Notes: generated from the sequence alone by a model not told the origin. 64,000 nt of DNA from Mycobacterium sp. ACS4054 (GCF_001667275.1 NZ_LZHV01000042.1:1-64000), one strand, 5' to 3'. Positions 42,187-52,730 are shown, counted from the first letter of the stretch. Translations and numbers: made by a program.

Positions 42187-44187
42187 TCATCCGATGTGCA
42201 ACGGGTCGATCTGCACCCGCACCGGCTCGTGGGCCTGGCGCGCGGACAGCACGCTCACGCCGCGGCGCAGCGACGCGGCCAGCGCCAGGCCCTGCTCCCG
42301 GCGGGCCCGGACCAGCATCCGCGTCACCGGCACCCCGGGTGGGGTGCCTGCCGGGCGGCGCACGCCCGCCGGCAAATCGACCGGCCCCAGCACGTCGGCC
42401 CCGTCCGGCAACCCGGCCTCGTCCAGCAGCGCCGCCACCGCTTCCGCGGCACCGTCGAGGGCCGCGATGTGCACGCTCGGCGGCAGGCCCACTTCGGTCC
42501 GGGCCGCCAGGTCGGACTCGGCGTGCCCCACCGGATCCCAGCGGATCAGCGATTGCACTGTGGGAATTGAAGATTCGGCCACCACCAGCACCACGCCGCC
42601 GTCCCCGCGGGCACGCACCAGCGCCGCGGCGCTCATCCAGCGCCACAGCGCGTCCTCGGCGGCGCGCAGGTCCTGGCGGCCCAGCAACGCCCAGGTATCC
42701 AACAGCAACGCCGCCCCGTAGCCGCCGGACGCGGCGGGCTCGGCGCCCGGGGTGGCCACCACCAGGGCCGGGCCGGCGGCGACCTCGGGAACGACGCCGT
42801 CCCCCGACGAGGTGATCACGGCGGTTCCGGGAAATGCGCGCCCGAGCTCTTCGGCCGTGCGGCGCGCCCCGACGACCACCGCGCGGACGGCGTCCGACCC
42901 GCAGCGCGCGCAGCGCCGCGTCGGGTCGATGCGCCCGCACCACCGGCAGACCAGCGCCTGGCCGCCCTCCTGCAACGACAGGGGGCCGGTGCAGTGCCGG
43001 CACCGCGCGATGGTGCGGCAGCGCGCGCAGGCCAGCGACGGGACGTAGCCGCGCCGTGGCACCTGCACCAGCACCGGCGACCCCGCCTCCAGCGACGATC
43101 GGGCGGCGCGCAGGGCGATGGACGGAATGCGCGCGGTGCGCGCGGCCGGGTCGCGTTCGTCGGCGTAGCCGGTGTCGTCGAGGGCGACCACCCGCGGTGT
43201 GCGCGCCCGCACCACGGCCCGGGGCGCGACGATGTCGTGCGCCCAGCCGCTGCGCACCAGCGCCTGCGCCTCGGCGGTGCGCGCGTAGCCCCCGATCAGC
43301 GCCGCGCACCGCGCCTGATGCGCGCGCAGCATCGCCACCTCCCGGGCGTGCGGGTAGGGGGCGCGCGGCTCGGCCAGGGTGTCGTCGGCGTCGGCCCACA
43401 CCATGACCAGGCCAAGGTCGCTCAGCGGCGCGAAAACCGCACTGCGCGTGCCGATTACCAGCCGCGCGTGGCCGCGCAGCGCGGCGAGCCACCGCCGGTA
43501 GCGGGCGGCCGGGCCCAGCCCGGCCGAAAGCGCCACCACGGCGGCCTGTTCGACGCGCGCGGTCGCGGCGCCCCTCAGCGTGTCCAGATCGCGCTGGTCG
43601 GGCACGATCGCCAGCACCGACCGGCCGGCGCGGATGGTCTGGGCGGCGGCCTCGGCGAAGCGGTCCGCCCAGGACTCCCCCGGCAACGCCTGCCAGACCG
43701 CCCGCGCGGCGCGGGATTCGGCCAGCGCGTCCAGGAACTGCCCGCCGCGGCCGTACGCCTCCCACGCCGACGGGTCGACGGGCGCGGGCACCTCCGGTCG
43801 CGGGGCCTCCGCGGCTTCCCGCTCCACTCGGGCGTGCCGGGCGGGCACCGCCAGACGGAGCACGTCCGGTCGGGTTCCGGCGTAGCGGGCCGCCACCGCA
43901 TCGACCAACCGGCGGATCTCGGGGGTCAGCACCGGTTCGGCCGACACGACGCGGTCCAGCCAACCCAGCTTGCCGGGGTGGTCGGTGTCGTTGCGGCGCT
44001 CCAGCACGAACGCGTCGACCAGCCGGCCGTGAAACCGCACCCGCACCCGCACCCCCGGCTGAGCGTCGTCGGACTGCTCCGCCGACACCAGGTAGTCGAA
44101 CTCGCGGTCCAGGTGCGGCACCGACAGCATCGGCAGCACCCGGGCGATGGGTTCGACCTCAACGGGCGTGCGCGGCCCGCCGCTCAC
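42187..44187 (-). CDS. priA: Primosomal protein N' (PriA), actinobacterial helicase-deficient form
   Basis: 666 residues from GTG 44185-44187, chosen because GGAGG lies six bases upstream and the length is near that of M. tuberculosis PriA. It starts the PriA 3'-DNA-binding region (VEPIARVLPMLSVPHLDREFDYLV). The zinc-binding cysteines are intact: CARCRTIARCRHC followed by CRWCG and CARCG. No Walker A (GxGKT/S) or DEAH motif is visible; ADADD stands where DEEH is expected. The protein thus probably loads the replication restart complex without ATPase activity, as inferred for other actinobacterial PriA proteins. Confidence 0.93.
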   Translation of the reverse strand: MSGGPRTPVEVEPIARVLPMLSVPHLDREFDYLVSAEQSDDAQPGVRVRVRFHGRLVDAFVLERRNDTDHPGKLGWLDRVVSAEPVLTPEIRRLVDAVAARYAGTRPDVLRLAVPARHARVEREAAEAPRPEVPAPVDPSAWEAYGRGGQFLDALAESRAARAVWQALPGESWADRFAEAAAQTIRAGRSVLAIVPDQRDLDTLRGAATARVEQAAVVALSAGLGPAARYRRWLAALRGHARLVIGTRSAVFAPLSDLGLVMVWADADDTLAEPRAPYPHAREVAMLRAHQARCAALIGGYARTAEAQALVRSGWAHDIVAPRAVVRARTPRVVALDDTGYADERDPAARTARIPSIALRAARSSLEAGSPVLVQVPRRGYVPSLACARCRTIARCRHCTGPLSLQEGGQALVCRWCGRIDPTRRCARCGSDAVRAVVVGARRTAEELGRAFPGTAVITSSGDGVVPEVAAGPALVVATPGAEPAASGGYGAALLLDTWALLGRQDLRAAEDALWRWMSAAALVRARGDGGVVLVVAESSIPTVQSLIRWDPVGHAESDLAARTEVGLPPSVHIAALDGAAEAVAALLDEAGLPDGADVLGPVDLPAGVRRPAGTPPGVPVTRMLVRARREQGLALAASLRRGVSVLSARQAHEPVRVQIDPLHIG

Positions 44188-44248
44188 GGCGCCCTCCACA
44201 ATCGAAATAAGTTGTCGCCCAACGCCTTTACCGTCCGGCCCGGAACGG

Positions 44249-44983
44249 TCAGCCCTCGGCCGGCGCCGGGTCGCCGGCGTCGGCCGGCGCCTCACGGCCG
44301 AAGAAGAAGCCCGCCGTCATGAGGATCAGCGCCGCGGCGTACGACCACCAAATCGGCACCGCCAGTGCCTCGTTGCCCAGGATGAAGCGGCCGATGGCGA
44401 TCAGCGAATCGGACGCCGCGAAACACACCGCCCCCACCGCCGTCCAGATCGTCGGCAGCTGCGCCAACAGGGCGGCGCACACCATCGCGGTCAGCACCAG
44501 GATGTACGCCGTCACCGGGAGGGCCAGTTTGCCCAGGTGCGGCCAGAACCACGCCAGCAGCGCGATGGTGGCCAGGCACATGGCGACCACGGCGGCGATG
44601 CGCAGCCTCGACGGGCGCCTGGCCACCAGCGGCAGCAGCGCGCCCAGGAAACACAAGTGGGCCAACAGGAATGCGGCCAGGCCCACGACGAAGGACTGGG
44701 TCCACCACGGAATCGCCAGCGCCCAGTCGCCGACGGCCGACAGCAGCAGCGCCGGCATCAGCCACCGCCGCTCGCGGACAACGGCGTGGCCCACCGCGGC
44801 GGCCGTCAGCAACAACGCCATCGAGGCCTTGAACAGCGGCTGCAGCACCCAATGCCCGGTCAACTCGGTTCCCGGCGGCGAGCCCAGCGCCAACACCGTC
44901 AGGTAGACGCCGTAGGCCAGCGCCGCCCAGCCGGCCACCACCCAGCCGCCGAGCACCAGACGAGATGCGTACGGTACCTCCAT
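44249..44983 (-). CDS. YhhN family membrane protein (lysoplasmalogenase-like, Rv1401-like)
   Basis: 244 residues from ATG 44981-44983 ([14 protein letters not shown]), with about eight transmembrane helices (for example [20 protein letters not shown] and [20 protein letters not shown]). Conserved YhhN/TMEM86 segments are [13 protein letters not shown] and [17 protein letters not shown]; the mammalian homologue TMEM86B hydrolyses lysoplasmalogens. Activity in mycobacteria is unknown. The start codon shares bases with the divergent lipI ATG (CATG), so neither gene has its own upstream spacer. Confidence 0.87.
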   Translation of the reverse strand: MEVPYASRLVLGGWVVAGWAALAYGVYLTVLALGSPPGTELTGHWVLQPLFKASMALLLTAAAVGHAVVRERRWLMPALLLSAVGDWALAIPWWTQSFVVGLAAFLLAHLCFLGALLPLVARRPSRLRIAAVVAMCLATIALLAWFWPHLGKLALPVTAYILVLTAMVCAALLAQLPTIWTAVGAVCFAASDSLIAIGRFILGNEALAVPIWWSYAAALILMTAGFFFGREAPADAGDPAPAEG

Positions 44984-45944
44984 GCCAAGCTTGGACAACA
45001 CAGCCGACGAAAAGCCCGCGATCGACCCCATCCTGCAGAAGGTACTGGATGCGGTTCCCTTCCGGCTATCCACCGACGACGGCGTTGACGCGGCGCGGCA
45101 GCGCTTCCGCGACCTGCCCCGCCGGCCGCTGCACCCCGAGCTGCGCGTCGAGGACCGGGCCATCCCCGGCCCGGCGGGGCCGGTCGGCGTCCGGATCTAT
45201 TGGCCGCCAATCGAATCCGAGAGCACCGTGGCGCCCATCGTGCTGTATTTCCACGGCGGTGGCTTCGTCGTGGGCGACCTCGACAGCTACGACGGCACGG
45301 CTCGCCAGCACGCGGTCGGCGCCGACGCCATCGTGGTGAGTGTCGACTACCGGCTGGCCCCCGAGCACCCCTACCCCGCCGCGGTCGAAGACGCTTGGGC
45401 CGCAACGCTTTGGGCCGCCGAGCACGCCGCCGAGCTGGGCGGTGACCCGAACCGGCTGGCCGTCGCCGGGGATTCGGCCGGTGGAACCATCAGCGCCGTG
45501 ATGGCGCAGCGGGCGCGCGATCACGGCGCACCGTCGGTCCTGTTCCAGCTGTTGTGGTATCCCTCCACGATGTGGGACTCCTCGCTGCCGTCCTTCACCG
45601 AAAACGCCGGCGCGCCGATCCTCGACGTCAGGGCCGTCGCGGAGTTCTCGCGTTGGTACGCGGGCGAAGTCGACCTGTCGGCCCCGCCGCCGGGCATGGC
45701 GCCGGGGCGGGCGGCCGACCTGTCCGGGCTCGCGCCCGCCTACATCGCCGTCGCCGGTTACGACCCGCTGCGCGACGACGGCATCCGCTACGGCGAACTG
45801 CTCGGCGCCGCAGGCGTGCCCGTCGAGGTGCACAACGCCGAGACCCTGGTGCACGGCTACCTCGGCTACGGCGGCGTGGTGCCCGCGGCCACCGCGGCGA
45901 TGGAGCGCGGCCTGACCGCCCTGCGAACCGGCCTGCGCGGGTGA
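44982..45944 (+). CDS. lipI: LipI-like esterase, hormone-sensitive lipase family
   Basis: 320 residues from ATG 44982 ([18 protein letters not shown]), the start and length I recall for M. tuberculosis LipI (Rv1400c). An alpha/beta hydrolase of bacterial lipase family IV: oxyanion motif HGGGF (91-95), nucleophile Ser165 in GDSAGG, Asp261 in GYDPLRDDG and His291 in LVHGY, with [13 protein letters not shown] between. It hydrolyses short-chain esters; the physiological substrate is unknown. It is followed by the paralogue lipH after 22 bases. Confidence 0.95.
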   Translation: MPSLDNTADEKPAIDPILQKVLDAVPFRLSTDDGVDAARQRFRDLPRRPLHPELRVEDRAIPGPAGPVGVRIYWPPIESESTVAPIVLYFHGGGFVVGDLDSYDGTARQHAVGADAIVVSVDYRLAPEHPYPAAVEDAWAATLWAAEHAAELGGDPNRLAVAGDSAGGTISAVMAQRARDHGAPSVLFQLLWYPSTMWDSSLPSFTENAGAPILDVRAVAEFSRWYAGEVDLSAPPPGMAPGRAADLSGLAPAYIAVAGYDPLRDDGIRYGELLGAAGVPVEVHNAETLVHGYLGYGGVVPAATAAMERGLTALRTGLRG

Positions 45945-45966
45945 ATGCCGGGCGTACGGTGAAGCC

Positions 45967-46932
45967 ATGACGGAGCCCACCTTCGCCCGCGCGGGCATCG
46001 ACCCGACGTTCAAGGCGTTGCTCGACGCCTTCCCGCTGACGTTCCGAGCGTCCGACGGCGTGGAGGTCGCGCGCCGCCGGATGCGCATGCTCCAGGTGCC
46101 GCCCGAAATGCTGCCCGACCTGCGGATCGAGGACCGCACGATCGACTACGGCGAGCACTCCGACATTCCCGTGCGCATCTACTGGCCGCCCCTGGAACCG
46201 GCGGATTCGCTGCCGGTCGTCGTCTACTACCACGGCGGCGGGTTCTGCCTCGGCGGCCTGGACACCCACGACCCCGTCGCCCGCTCGCACGCCGTCGGCG
46301 CCGAGGCCATCGTGGTGTCGGTCGACTACCGGCTGGCACCCGAACATCCGTTCCCCGCCGGGGTCGACGACGCCTGGGCGGCGTTGCGCTGGGTCGCCGA
46401 GAACGCGGCCGAGCTGGGCGGTGACCCCGACCGGATCGCGGTGGCCGGCGACTCGGCCGGCGGGAACCTGGCCGCGGTGATGGCCCACCTGGCCAACGAG
46501 AACGCCGGGCCCGCGCTGAGCTTCCAGCTGCTGTGGTACCCCGTCGTCACCGCCGACCTGTCGCTGCCGTCGTTCACCGAGAACGCCAACGCGCCCATCC
46601 TGGACCGCGACGTGATCGACGCCTTCCTGTCCTGGTACCTGCCGCACATCGACATCAGCGACCCCACGACGCTGCCCGTCACCCTCGCCCCGGCGAATGC
46701 GACGCAGATGTCCGGCTTGCCGCCCGCGTTCATCGGGACCGCCGAACACGATCCGTTGCGCGACGACGGGGCCCGCTACGCCGAGCTGCTCAACGCGGCC
46801 GGCGTGCCGGCCGAATTGAGCAACGAGCCCACCCTCGTCCACGGCTACGCCAGCTTCGCGCTGGTGATCCCCGCGGCCGGTGACGCCACCGACCGCGGGC
46901 TGGCCGCACTGAAGAAGGCGCTACACCCCTAG
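45967..46932 (+). CDS. lipH: LipH-like esterase, hormone-sensitive lipase family
   Basis: 321 residues from ATG 45967. The same fold and catalytic set as the gene before it: HGGG at 89-92, Ser163 in GDSAGG, Asp262 in AEHDPLRDDG and His292 in LVHGY. Long shared stretches with lipI, such as [13 protein letters not shown] and AELGGDPxR, show tandem duplication. It corresponds to Rv1399c. A monooxygenase gene follows after ten bases, so the three probably form an operon that could oxidise a ketone to an ester and then cleave it. Confidence 0.95.
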   Translation: MTEPTFARAGIDPTFKALLDAFPLTFRASDGVEVARRRMRMLQVPPEMLPDLRIEDRTIDYGEHSDIPVRIYWPPLEPADSLPVVVYYHGGGFCLGGLDTHDPVARSHAVGAEAIVVSVDYRLAPEHPFPAGVDDAWAALRWVAENAAELGGDPDRIAVAGDSAGGNLAAVMAHLANENAGPALSFQLLWYPVVTADLSLPSFTENANAPILDRDVIDAFLSWYLPHIDISDPTTLPVTLAPANATQMSGLPPAFIGTAEHDPLRDDGARYAELLNAAGVPAELSNEPTLVHGYASFALVIPAAGDATDRGLAALKKALHP

Positions 46933-46942
46933 GCGGGCACCG

Positions 46943-48427
46943 ATGAACAGCACTCCCGATTACCACACCCTGATCGTGGGCGCCGGTTTCTCCGGGATCG
47001 GCGCCGCCATCAAGCTCGACCGCGCCGGACTGCCCGACTACCTCGTCGTCGAGGCCGGTGACGGGGTGGGCGGGACGTGGCACTGGAACACGTATCCCGG
47101 TATCGCCGTTGACATCCCGTCGTTCTCCTACCAGTTCTCCTTCGAGCAGAGCCCGGACTGGTCGCGCACGTACGCCCGGGGCCGTGAGCTCAAGGCGTAC
47201 GCCGAGCACTGCGTCGACAAATACGGCATCGGGTCGCGAATCCGGTTGAACACCAAGGTGCAATCGGCCGAGTTCGACGACGAGCAGTGCCTGTGGCGGG
47301 TGCAGACCGACCCGGGGGGCACGGTCACCGCCCGGTTCCTGATCAGCGCGTGCGGCGTGCTCACCGTGCCCAACCTGCCCGACATCGACGGGGTGGACAC
47401 CTTCGGCGGGGTGACGATGCACACGGCCCGCTGGGATCACGACCAGGACCTGAGCGGCAAGCGCGTCGCGATCATCGGCACCGGCGCCTCGGCCGTCCAG
47501 GTCATTCCCGAGATCGCGCCGATTGTCTCCCAGCTCACCGTTTTTCAGCGCACCCCGATCTGGTGCTTCCCCAAGCTGGACGTCGCGTTGCCCGCCCCGG
47601 CCCGCTGGGCGATGCGGATTCCCGGCGGCAAGATTCTGCAACGGCTGCTCAGCCAGGCCTTCGTCGAAGTCACCTTCCCGATCTCCGCGCACTACTTCAC
47701 CGTCCTGCCGCTGGCCAAGAGGATGGAATCGGCCGGGCTGGCCTACCTACGCAAACAGGTTCACGACCCGGCGGTGCGCGACCAGCTCACGCCGCGCTAC
47801 GCGGTCGGCTGCAAACGCCCCGGTTTTCACAACGAGTACCTGGCCACGTTCAACCGGGACAACGTGCGACTGGTGACCGAGCCGATCGACAAGGTCACCC
47901 CCGGCGCGGTGGCCACCACCGACGGCGAACACCACGAGATAGACGTGCTGATCCTGGCCACCGGGTTCAAAGTGATGGATCCCGACGACGTCCCGACATT
48001 CGCGGTCACCGGCAGCGGAGGCAAGTCGCTGAGCCGGTTCTGGGACGAACACCGGTTGCAGGCCTACGAGGGCGTGAGCGTCCCCGATTTCCCCAACCTG
48101 TTCACCGTGTTCGGGCCGTACGGCTACGTGGGCTCGTCGTATTTCGCGCTGATCGAGACGCAGACCCACCACATCGTGCGATGCCTGAAACGGGCGCGGC
48201 GCGAAGGCGCGACGCGGGTCGAGGTCACCGAGGAGGCCAACGACCGGTATTTCGCCGAGATGCTGCGCCGACGGCACCGGCAGATCTTCTGGCAGGACAG
48301 TTGCCGGCTGGCCAACAGCTACTACTTCGACAAGAACGGCGACGTGCCGCTGCGCCCCACCACTACCGTCGAGGCCTACTGGCGCAGTCGGCGCTTCGAC
48401 CTCGACGACTACGAATTCACCGGCTGA
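46943..48427 (+). CDS. Flavin-containing Baeyer-Villiger-type monooxygenase (Rv1393c-like)
   Basis: 494 residues from ATG 46943. The FAD-binding Rossmann motif is VGAGFSGIG (12-20), and the NADPH-binding one is IGTGASAVQ (178-186). The Baeyer-Villiger fingerprint FxGxxxHxxxW(P/D) is fully matched by FGGVTMHTARWD (154-165). These enzymes insert oxygen next to a carbonyl or oxidise heteroatoms, using NADPH and oxygen. Position after two esterases suggests ketone-to-ester-to-acid breakdown. The substrate is unknown. It corresponds in position to Rv1393c. Confidence 0.93.
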   Translation: MNSTPDYHTLIVGAGFSGIGAAIKLDRAGLPDYLVVEAGDGVGGTWHWNTYPGIAVDIPSFSYQFSFEQSPDWSRTYARGRELKAYAEHCVDKYGIGSRIRLNTKVQSAEFDDEQCLWRVQTDPGGTVTARFLISACGVLTVPNLPDIDGVDTFGGVTMHTARWDHDQDLSGKRVAIIGTGASAVQVIPEIAPIVSQLTVFQRTPIWCFPKLDVALPAPARWAMRIPGGKILQRLLSQAFVEVTFPISAHYFTVLPLAKRMESAGLAYLRKQVHDPAVRDQLTPRYAVGCKRPGFHNEYLATFNRDNVRLVTEPIDKVTPGAVATTDGEHHEIDVLILATGFKVMDPDDVPTFAVTGSGGKSLSRFWDEHRLQAYEGVSVPDFPNLFTVFGPYGYVGSSYFALIETQTHHIVRCLKRARREGATRVEVTEEANDRYFAEMLRRRHRQIFWQDSCRLANSYYFDKNGDVPLRPTTTVEAYWRSRRFDLDDYEFTG

Positions 48428-48500
48428 GCGCGCTCGCCGGCCCTGGCCGCGGTGAAAAACCCGGTGCTGGCTGTCGGTGCCCGACGCTAGGCTTTCACGC

Positions 48501-49073
48501 GTGGCCAAGGAGTTTGCGCGTCTCGACGAGTCGCTGGAGCAGTTCATCAGCGACCAGGCGATGTTCTTCGTCGCCACCGCGCCCTCCGAGGGAGGCCGAA
48601 TCAACCTGTCCCCCAAGGGATACCGGGACACCTTCGCGGTGCTCGACGACCACACCGTGGCCTATCTGGACCTGTTCGGCAGTGGCGTGGAAACCATTGC
48701 CCACTTGCGGGACAACGGCCGGATCACGATCATGTTCTGCTCGTTCAGCCGCAACTCGCGCATCCTGCGGCTGTTCGGCACCGGACGGGTGGTCCGACCC
48801 GACGACGCCGATTTCGGCGATCTCGTAGCGCATTTCGGGAAGCCGCATGCCGGCGTCCGCGCCGTCATCGTCGTCGACCTCGAGCGCATCGCCGACGCCT
48901 GTGGTTTCGCGGTGCCGTACTACGAGCTGGTCGACGAACGGCCGGTGCTCGACGACTACCACAACAAGGCGCCCGCCGAGGCGTACGTCCGCCTCACCCA
49001 GCGCAACCGGCGAAGCATCGACGGATTGCCGGCGCTGGACGCCGACCACCCGCCGCCTAGATCGCGCGCTTGA
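48501..49073 (+). CDS. Pyridoxamine 5'-phosphate oxidase-like flavin/F420-type protein
   Basis: 190 residues from GTG 48501 ([16 protein letters not shown]); a GTG eight codons earlier (48477) is possible, and neither has a good ribosome binding site. The split-barrel PNPOx fold is shown by [38 protein letters not shown], and [22 protein letters not shown]. Such proteins bind FMN or F420 and act as oxidoreductases or stress proteins; the exact activity is unclear. The last 17 bases overlap the 3' end of metK on the other strand. I recall no equivalent at this spot in M. tuberculosis. Confidence 0.8.
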   Translation: MAKEFARLDESLEQFISDQAMFFVATAPSEGGRINLSPKGYRDTFAVLDDHTVAYLDLFGSGVETIAHLRDNGRITIMFCSFSRNSRILRLFGTGRVVRPDDADFGDLVAHFGKPHAGVRAVIVVDLERIADACGFAVPYYELVDERPVLDDYHNKAPAEAYVRLTQRNRRSIDGLPALDADHPPPRSRA

Positions 49074-50268
49074 GCTCGTCGACCATGTTGAGCTGCTCCC
49101 ACGGCAGCTCGATGTCGGTGCGGCCGAAGTGCCCGTAGGCGGCGGTCTGCGCGTAGATCGGGCGCAGCAGGTCCAGGTCGCGGATGATCGCGCCGGGGCG
49201 CAGGTCGAACACCTCGGGCACGATCTTCTCGATCTTGACCGGGTCGACGGTCGCGGTGCCGAACGTCTCGATGAACAGGCCGACCGGGGCGGCCTTGCCG
49301 ATCGCGTAGGCCACCTGCACCTCGACCCGCTCCGCCAGCCCGGCGGCGACGATGTTCTTGGCCACCCAGCGCATCGCGTACGCCGCGGACCGGTCCACCT
49401 TGGACGGATCCTTGCCGGAGAACGCGCCGCCGCCGTGGCGGGCCCAGCCGCCGTAGGTGTCGACGATGATCTTGCGGCCGGTCAGGCCCGCGTCGCCCAT
49501 CGGGCCGCCGAGGACGAACTTGCCGGTGGGGTTGACCAGCACCCGGGTGCCCGACGCGTCGAGGGTGTCGTGCGCCAGCTCGTTCAGCACGGTTTGCAGG
49601 ACGTGCTCGCGGATGTCGGGGTCGAGCTTCTTCTCCAGGTCGATGCCGTCGGCGTGCTGCGTCGAGACGACCACCGTGTCGAGGCGCACCGGGACGTCGT
49701 CCTCGTAGGCGATGGTGACCTGCGTCTTGCCGTCCGGGCGCAGATATTCCAGCGTGCCGTTCTTGCGCACCTCGGTCAGCTTGCGCGACAGCCGGTGGGC
49801 CAGCGCGATCGGCAGCGGCATCAGCTCGGGGGTGTCGTTGATCGCGTAGCCGAACATCAGGCCCTGGTCGCCGGCGCCCTGCGAGTCCAGCGGGTCCGCG
49901 GCGCCCTCGACGCGCGCCTCGTGGGCGGTGTCGACGCCCTGGGCGATGTCGGGCGACTGGGCGCCGATGCCGATGTTCACCCCGCACGACGCCCCGTCGA
50001 AGCCCTTGTCCGACGAGTCGTAGCCGATGTCGAGGATCCGCGCGCGGACGGTGTTGGTGATGTCGGCGAACGCCTCCTTGGCCGACGTGGTCACCTCACC
50101 GACGACGTGCACCTGGCCGGTGGTGACCAGCGTCTCGACCGCAACACGTGAGCGGGGGTCCTGCGCCAGCAGGGCGTCGAGGACCGAGTCGCTGATCGCG
50201 TCACAGATCTTGTCGGGATGTCCCTCAGTCACCGACTCACTGGTAAACAGGCGACCCTTTTCGCTCAC
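49057..50268 (-). CDS. metK: S-adenosylmethionine synthetase
   Basis: 403 residues from GTG 50266-50268. It makes SAM from methionine and ATP. Conserved motifs: [12 protein letters not shown] with the catalytic His, [12 protein letters not shown], and the phosphate-binding loop [19 protein letters not shown]. It corresponds to Rv1392. Its 3' end overlaps a convergent gene by 17 bases. The 97-base gap to coaBC shows no riboswitch that I can recognise. Confidence 0.98.
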   Translation of the reverse strand: MSEKGRLFTSESVTEGHPDKICDAISDSVLDALLAQDPRSRVAVETLVTTGQVHVVGEVTTSAKEAFADITNTVRARILDIGYDSSDKGFDGASCGVNIGIGAQSPDIAQGVDTAHEARVEGAADPLDSQGAGDQGLMFGYAINDTPELMPLPIALAHRLSRKLTEVRKNGTLEYLRPDGKTQVTIAYEDDVPVRLDTVVVSTQHADGIDLEKKLDPDIREHVLQTVLNELAHDTLDASGTRVLVNPTGKFVLGGPMGDAGLTGRKIIVDTYGGWARHGGGAFSGKDPSKVDRSAAYAMRWVAKNIVAAGLAERVEVQVAYAIGKAAPVGLFIETFGTATVDPVKIEKIVPEVFDLRPGAIIRDLDLLRPIYAQTAAYGHFGRTDIELPWEQLNMVDELKRAI

Positions 50269-50365
50269 AATCTCAATCCTTCCGAATAGTTAGTAAACCG
50301 AATTATATCGGCTGGCATCGGGCCGGCCGGCACCTGGCCTGGCGCCTCAGGCGAACCGAACCGTC

Positions 50366-51613
50366 TTATCCGCCGCCGTGCAGGAACGTGGCGATCGCAT
50401 CCACGATACGACTGGCCATCAGCGTCTTGGAGCCGTGCTGCAGCGCGGACTCGGTGCCGTCGGACGCGAGCAGCCAGCCGTCGTTGCTGTCCACCTCGAA
50501 CGCCCTGCCGTCGCCCACCGCGTTCACCACCAACAGATCGCAGCCCTTGCGGCGCAGCTTGGACCGCGCGTGGAAGAGCACGTCACCGTTGGCGTCGCCC
50601 GTTTCCGCGGCGAACCCGACGATGGCCCGCATGTTGGGCAGCTCGCCGCTGGCACGCGCCCGCACCGCGCCGGCGAGCACGTCGTCGTTGCGGACCAGCT
50701 CGATCGTGGGCGGGCTGTCCTGATCGTCCGGGCCCTTTTTGATCTTGGCGGCCGAAACCTGCGCGGGCCGGAAGTCGGCGACGGCCGCGGCCATCACCAG
50801 CACGTCCGCGGCGGGGGCGTGCTTGGCCACCGCGTCGCCGAGTTGCTCGGCCGAGCTGACGTGGACGACCTCGACCCCGGCCGGGTCGATCAGCCCCGCG
50901 GTGTGCCCGGCGATCAGCGTGACCTCGGCGCCGCGCTGCGCGGCGACCCGCGCCACCGCGTAGCCCTGCTTGCCGGAGCTGCGGTTGCCGATGAAGCGCA
51001 CCGGGTCGATCGGTTCGCGGGTGCCGCCCGCGGTCACCAGCATCTTGCAGCCGGCGAGGTCGTAGGGCAGCGCGTCGTGGCGTTCCAGCAGCAGCTGGGC
51101 CAGCGTGGTGATCTCCTCGGCCTCGGGCAGCCGGCCGGAGCCGCTGTCGGCGCCGGTGAGCCGGCCGAACGCCGGTTCCAGCACCACCGCCCCGCGGCGC
51201 CGCAGGGTGGCCACGTTGTCGACGGTGGCCGGGTGCAACCACATCTCGGTGTGCATCGCCGGCGCGAACATCACCGGGCACCTGGCCGTGAGCAGGGTCG
51301 CGGTCAGCAGGTCGTCGGCGCGGCCGTGCACCGCGCGCGCGAGCAGGTCCGCGGTGGCCGGCGCCACCACGACCAGGTCGGCCTTCTGGCCCAGTTGGAC
51401 ATGCGGCACCTCGGGGACGTTCGCGAAAACGTCGGTGTGCACGGGCTGGCCGGAGAGCGCCTCGAACGTGGCGGCCCCGACGAAGCGCAGCGCCGACTCG
51501 GTGGGGATGACGCGAACCAGATGACCGGCCTCGGAGAGTTGACGAACGACCGTGCACGCCTTGTAAGCGGCGATGCCACCGGAGACGCCGACGACAATCC
51601 GTTTGCGGTCCAC
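50366..51613 (-). CDS. coaBC: Phosphopantothenoylcysteine decarboxylase/synthetase CoaBC
   Basis: 415 residues from GTG 51611-51613 (called dfp, Rv1391, in M. tuberculosis). The N-terminal CoaC flavoprotein domain (about 1-180) decarboxylates phosphopantothenoylcysteine: VGVSGGIAAYKA, the active His in VPHVQLG, and FAPAMHTEMW. The last motif has His where PXMNXXMW usually has Asn, which I recall also in M. tuberculosis. The C-terminal CoaB domain (about 190-415) couples cysteine: NRSSGKQGYA, AAAVADFRP and IVGFAAETG. Both act in coenzyme A synthesis. rpoZ lies 21 bases upstream. Confidence 0.96.
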   Translation of the reverse strand: MDRKRIVVGVSGGIAAYKACTVVRQLSEAGHLVRVIPTESALRFVGAATFEALSGQPVHTDVFANVPEVPHVQLGQKADLVVVAPATADLLARAVHGRADDLLTATLLTARCPVMFAPAMHTEMWLHPATVDNVATLRRRGAVVLEPAFGRLTGADSGSGRLPEAEEITTLAQLLLERHDALPYDLAGCKMLVTAGGTREPIDPVRFIGNRSSGKQGYAVARVAAQRGAEVTLIAGHTAGLIDPAGVEVVHVSSAEQLGDAVAKHAPAADVLVMAAAVADFRPAQVSAAKIKKGPDDQDSPPTIELVRNDDVLAGAVRARASGELPNMRAIVGFAAETGDANGDVLFHARSKLRRKGCDLLVVNAVGDGRAFEVDSNDGWLLASDGTESALQHGSKTLMASRIVDAIATFLHGGG

Positions 51614-51634
51614 AGTTGGCCCGGCCCTGCCCTG

Positions 51635-51982
<348 letters not shown>

Positions 51983-52015
51983 TTAAAGCGGCTGGTACCG
52001 CTGGCAATTCGATGC

Positions 52016-52681
52016 TCAATCTCGATTGGATCTGGTCCGGCTCCTGGTCTGGCCAGGCGGGTCGTGCCGACCCGGCGCAGTTCCCACCAGCAAGGATACC
52101 AATTCGGCGCACGCAGACTCCAATTGACTGTTGACGACGACCTCGTCGAAGTCGTCCTGGGCCGCCATTTCGATCCGGGCGGTCTCGAGCCGGCGCCGCA
52201 TGGCCTCCGGCGTTTCGGTGCCGCGGCCGACGAGCCTGGCCTCGAGATCCTGCCAGCTGGGCGGGGCCAGGAACACGGTGACGGCCTCCGGCATCGCCTT
52301 CTTGACGGCCCTGGCGCCGGCCAGGTCCACCTCGATGAGCACGGGGATTCCGGCTGCCGTCGCGGTCCGCACCGGCTCGGCCAGGGTGCCCGAACGGTGC
52401 AGCCCGCCGTGGATGTCGGCCCACTCCAGCAGTGCGCCGTCGTCGATGAGTTGCTGGAAGCGGGCGGGGCTGACGAAGTGGTAGTCGACGCCGTCGACCT
52501 CGCCCGGCCGCGGCGCCCGCGTCGTGGCCGAGACGGAAAAATGCAGGTCAGGAACCCGCTCGCGCAGGCATCTGACCACCGTTGACTTGCCGACCGCGGA
52601 GGGACCGGACAGCACGACCACACGTCCCGGTGGTGCGGGACGCGTCCCGTGCTCGACGTCCGGTCCCCCGCCGGCGCTCAC
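52016..52681 (-). CDS. gmk: Guanylate kinase
   Basis: 221 residues from GTG 52679-52681. It phosphorylates GMP to GDP. The Walker A loop is GPSAVGKST (26-34). The GMP-binding block [20 protein letters not shown] and later [17 protein letters not shown] are typical. The N-terminal 19 residues are variable. The C-terminus has about 15 residues more than M. tuberculosis Gmk ([14 protein letters not shown]), a harmless-looking extension. It follows mihF by 49 bases. Confidence 0.96.
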   Translation of the reverse strand: MSAGGGPDVEHGTRPAPPGRVVVLSGPSAVGKSTVVRCLRERVPDLHFSVSATTRAPRPGEVDGVDYHFVSPARFQQLIDDGALLEWADIHGGLHRSGTLAEPVRTATAAGIPVLIEVDLAGARAVKKAMPEAVTVFLAPPSWQDLEARLVGRGTETPEAMRRRLETARIEMAAQDDFDEVVVNSQLESACAELVSLLVGTAPGRHDPPGQTRSRTRSNRD

Positions 52682-52730
52682 AGGCGCTCCTGGGCCGGTA
52701 CGCCCACAGGGCGGGTTGGCCGAGGCCGGG

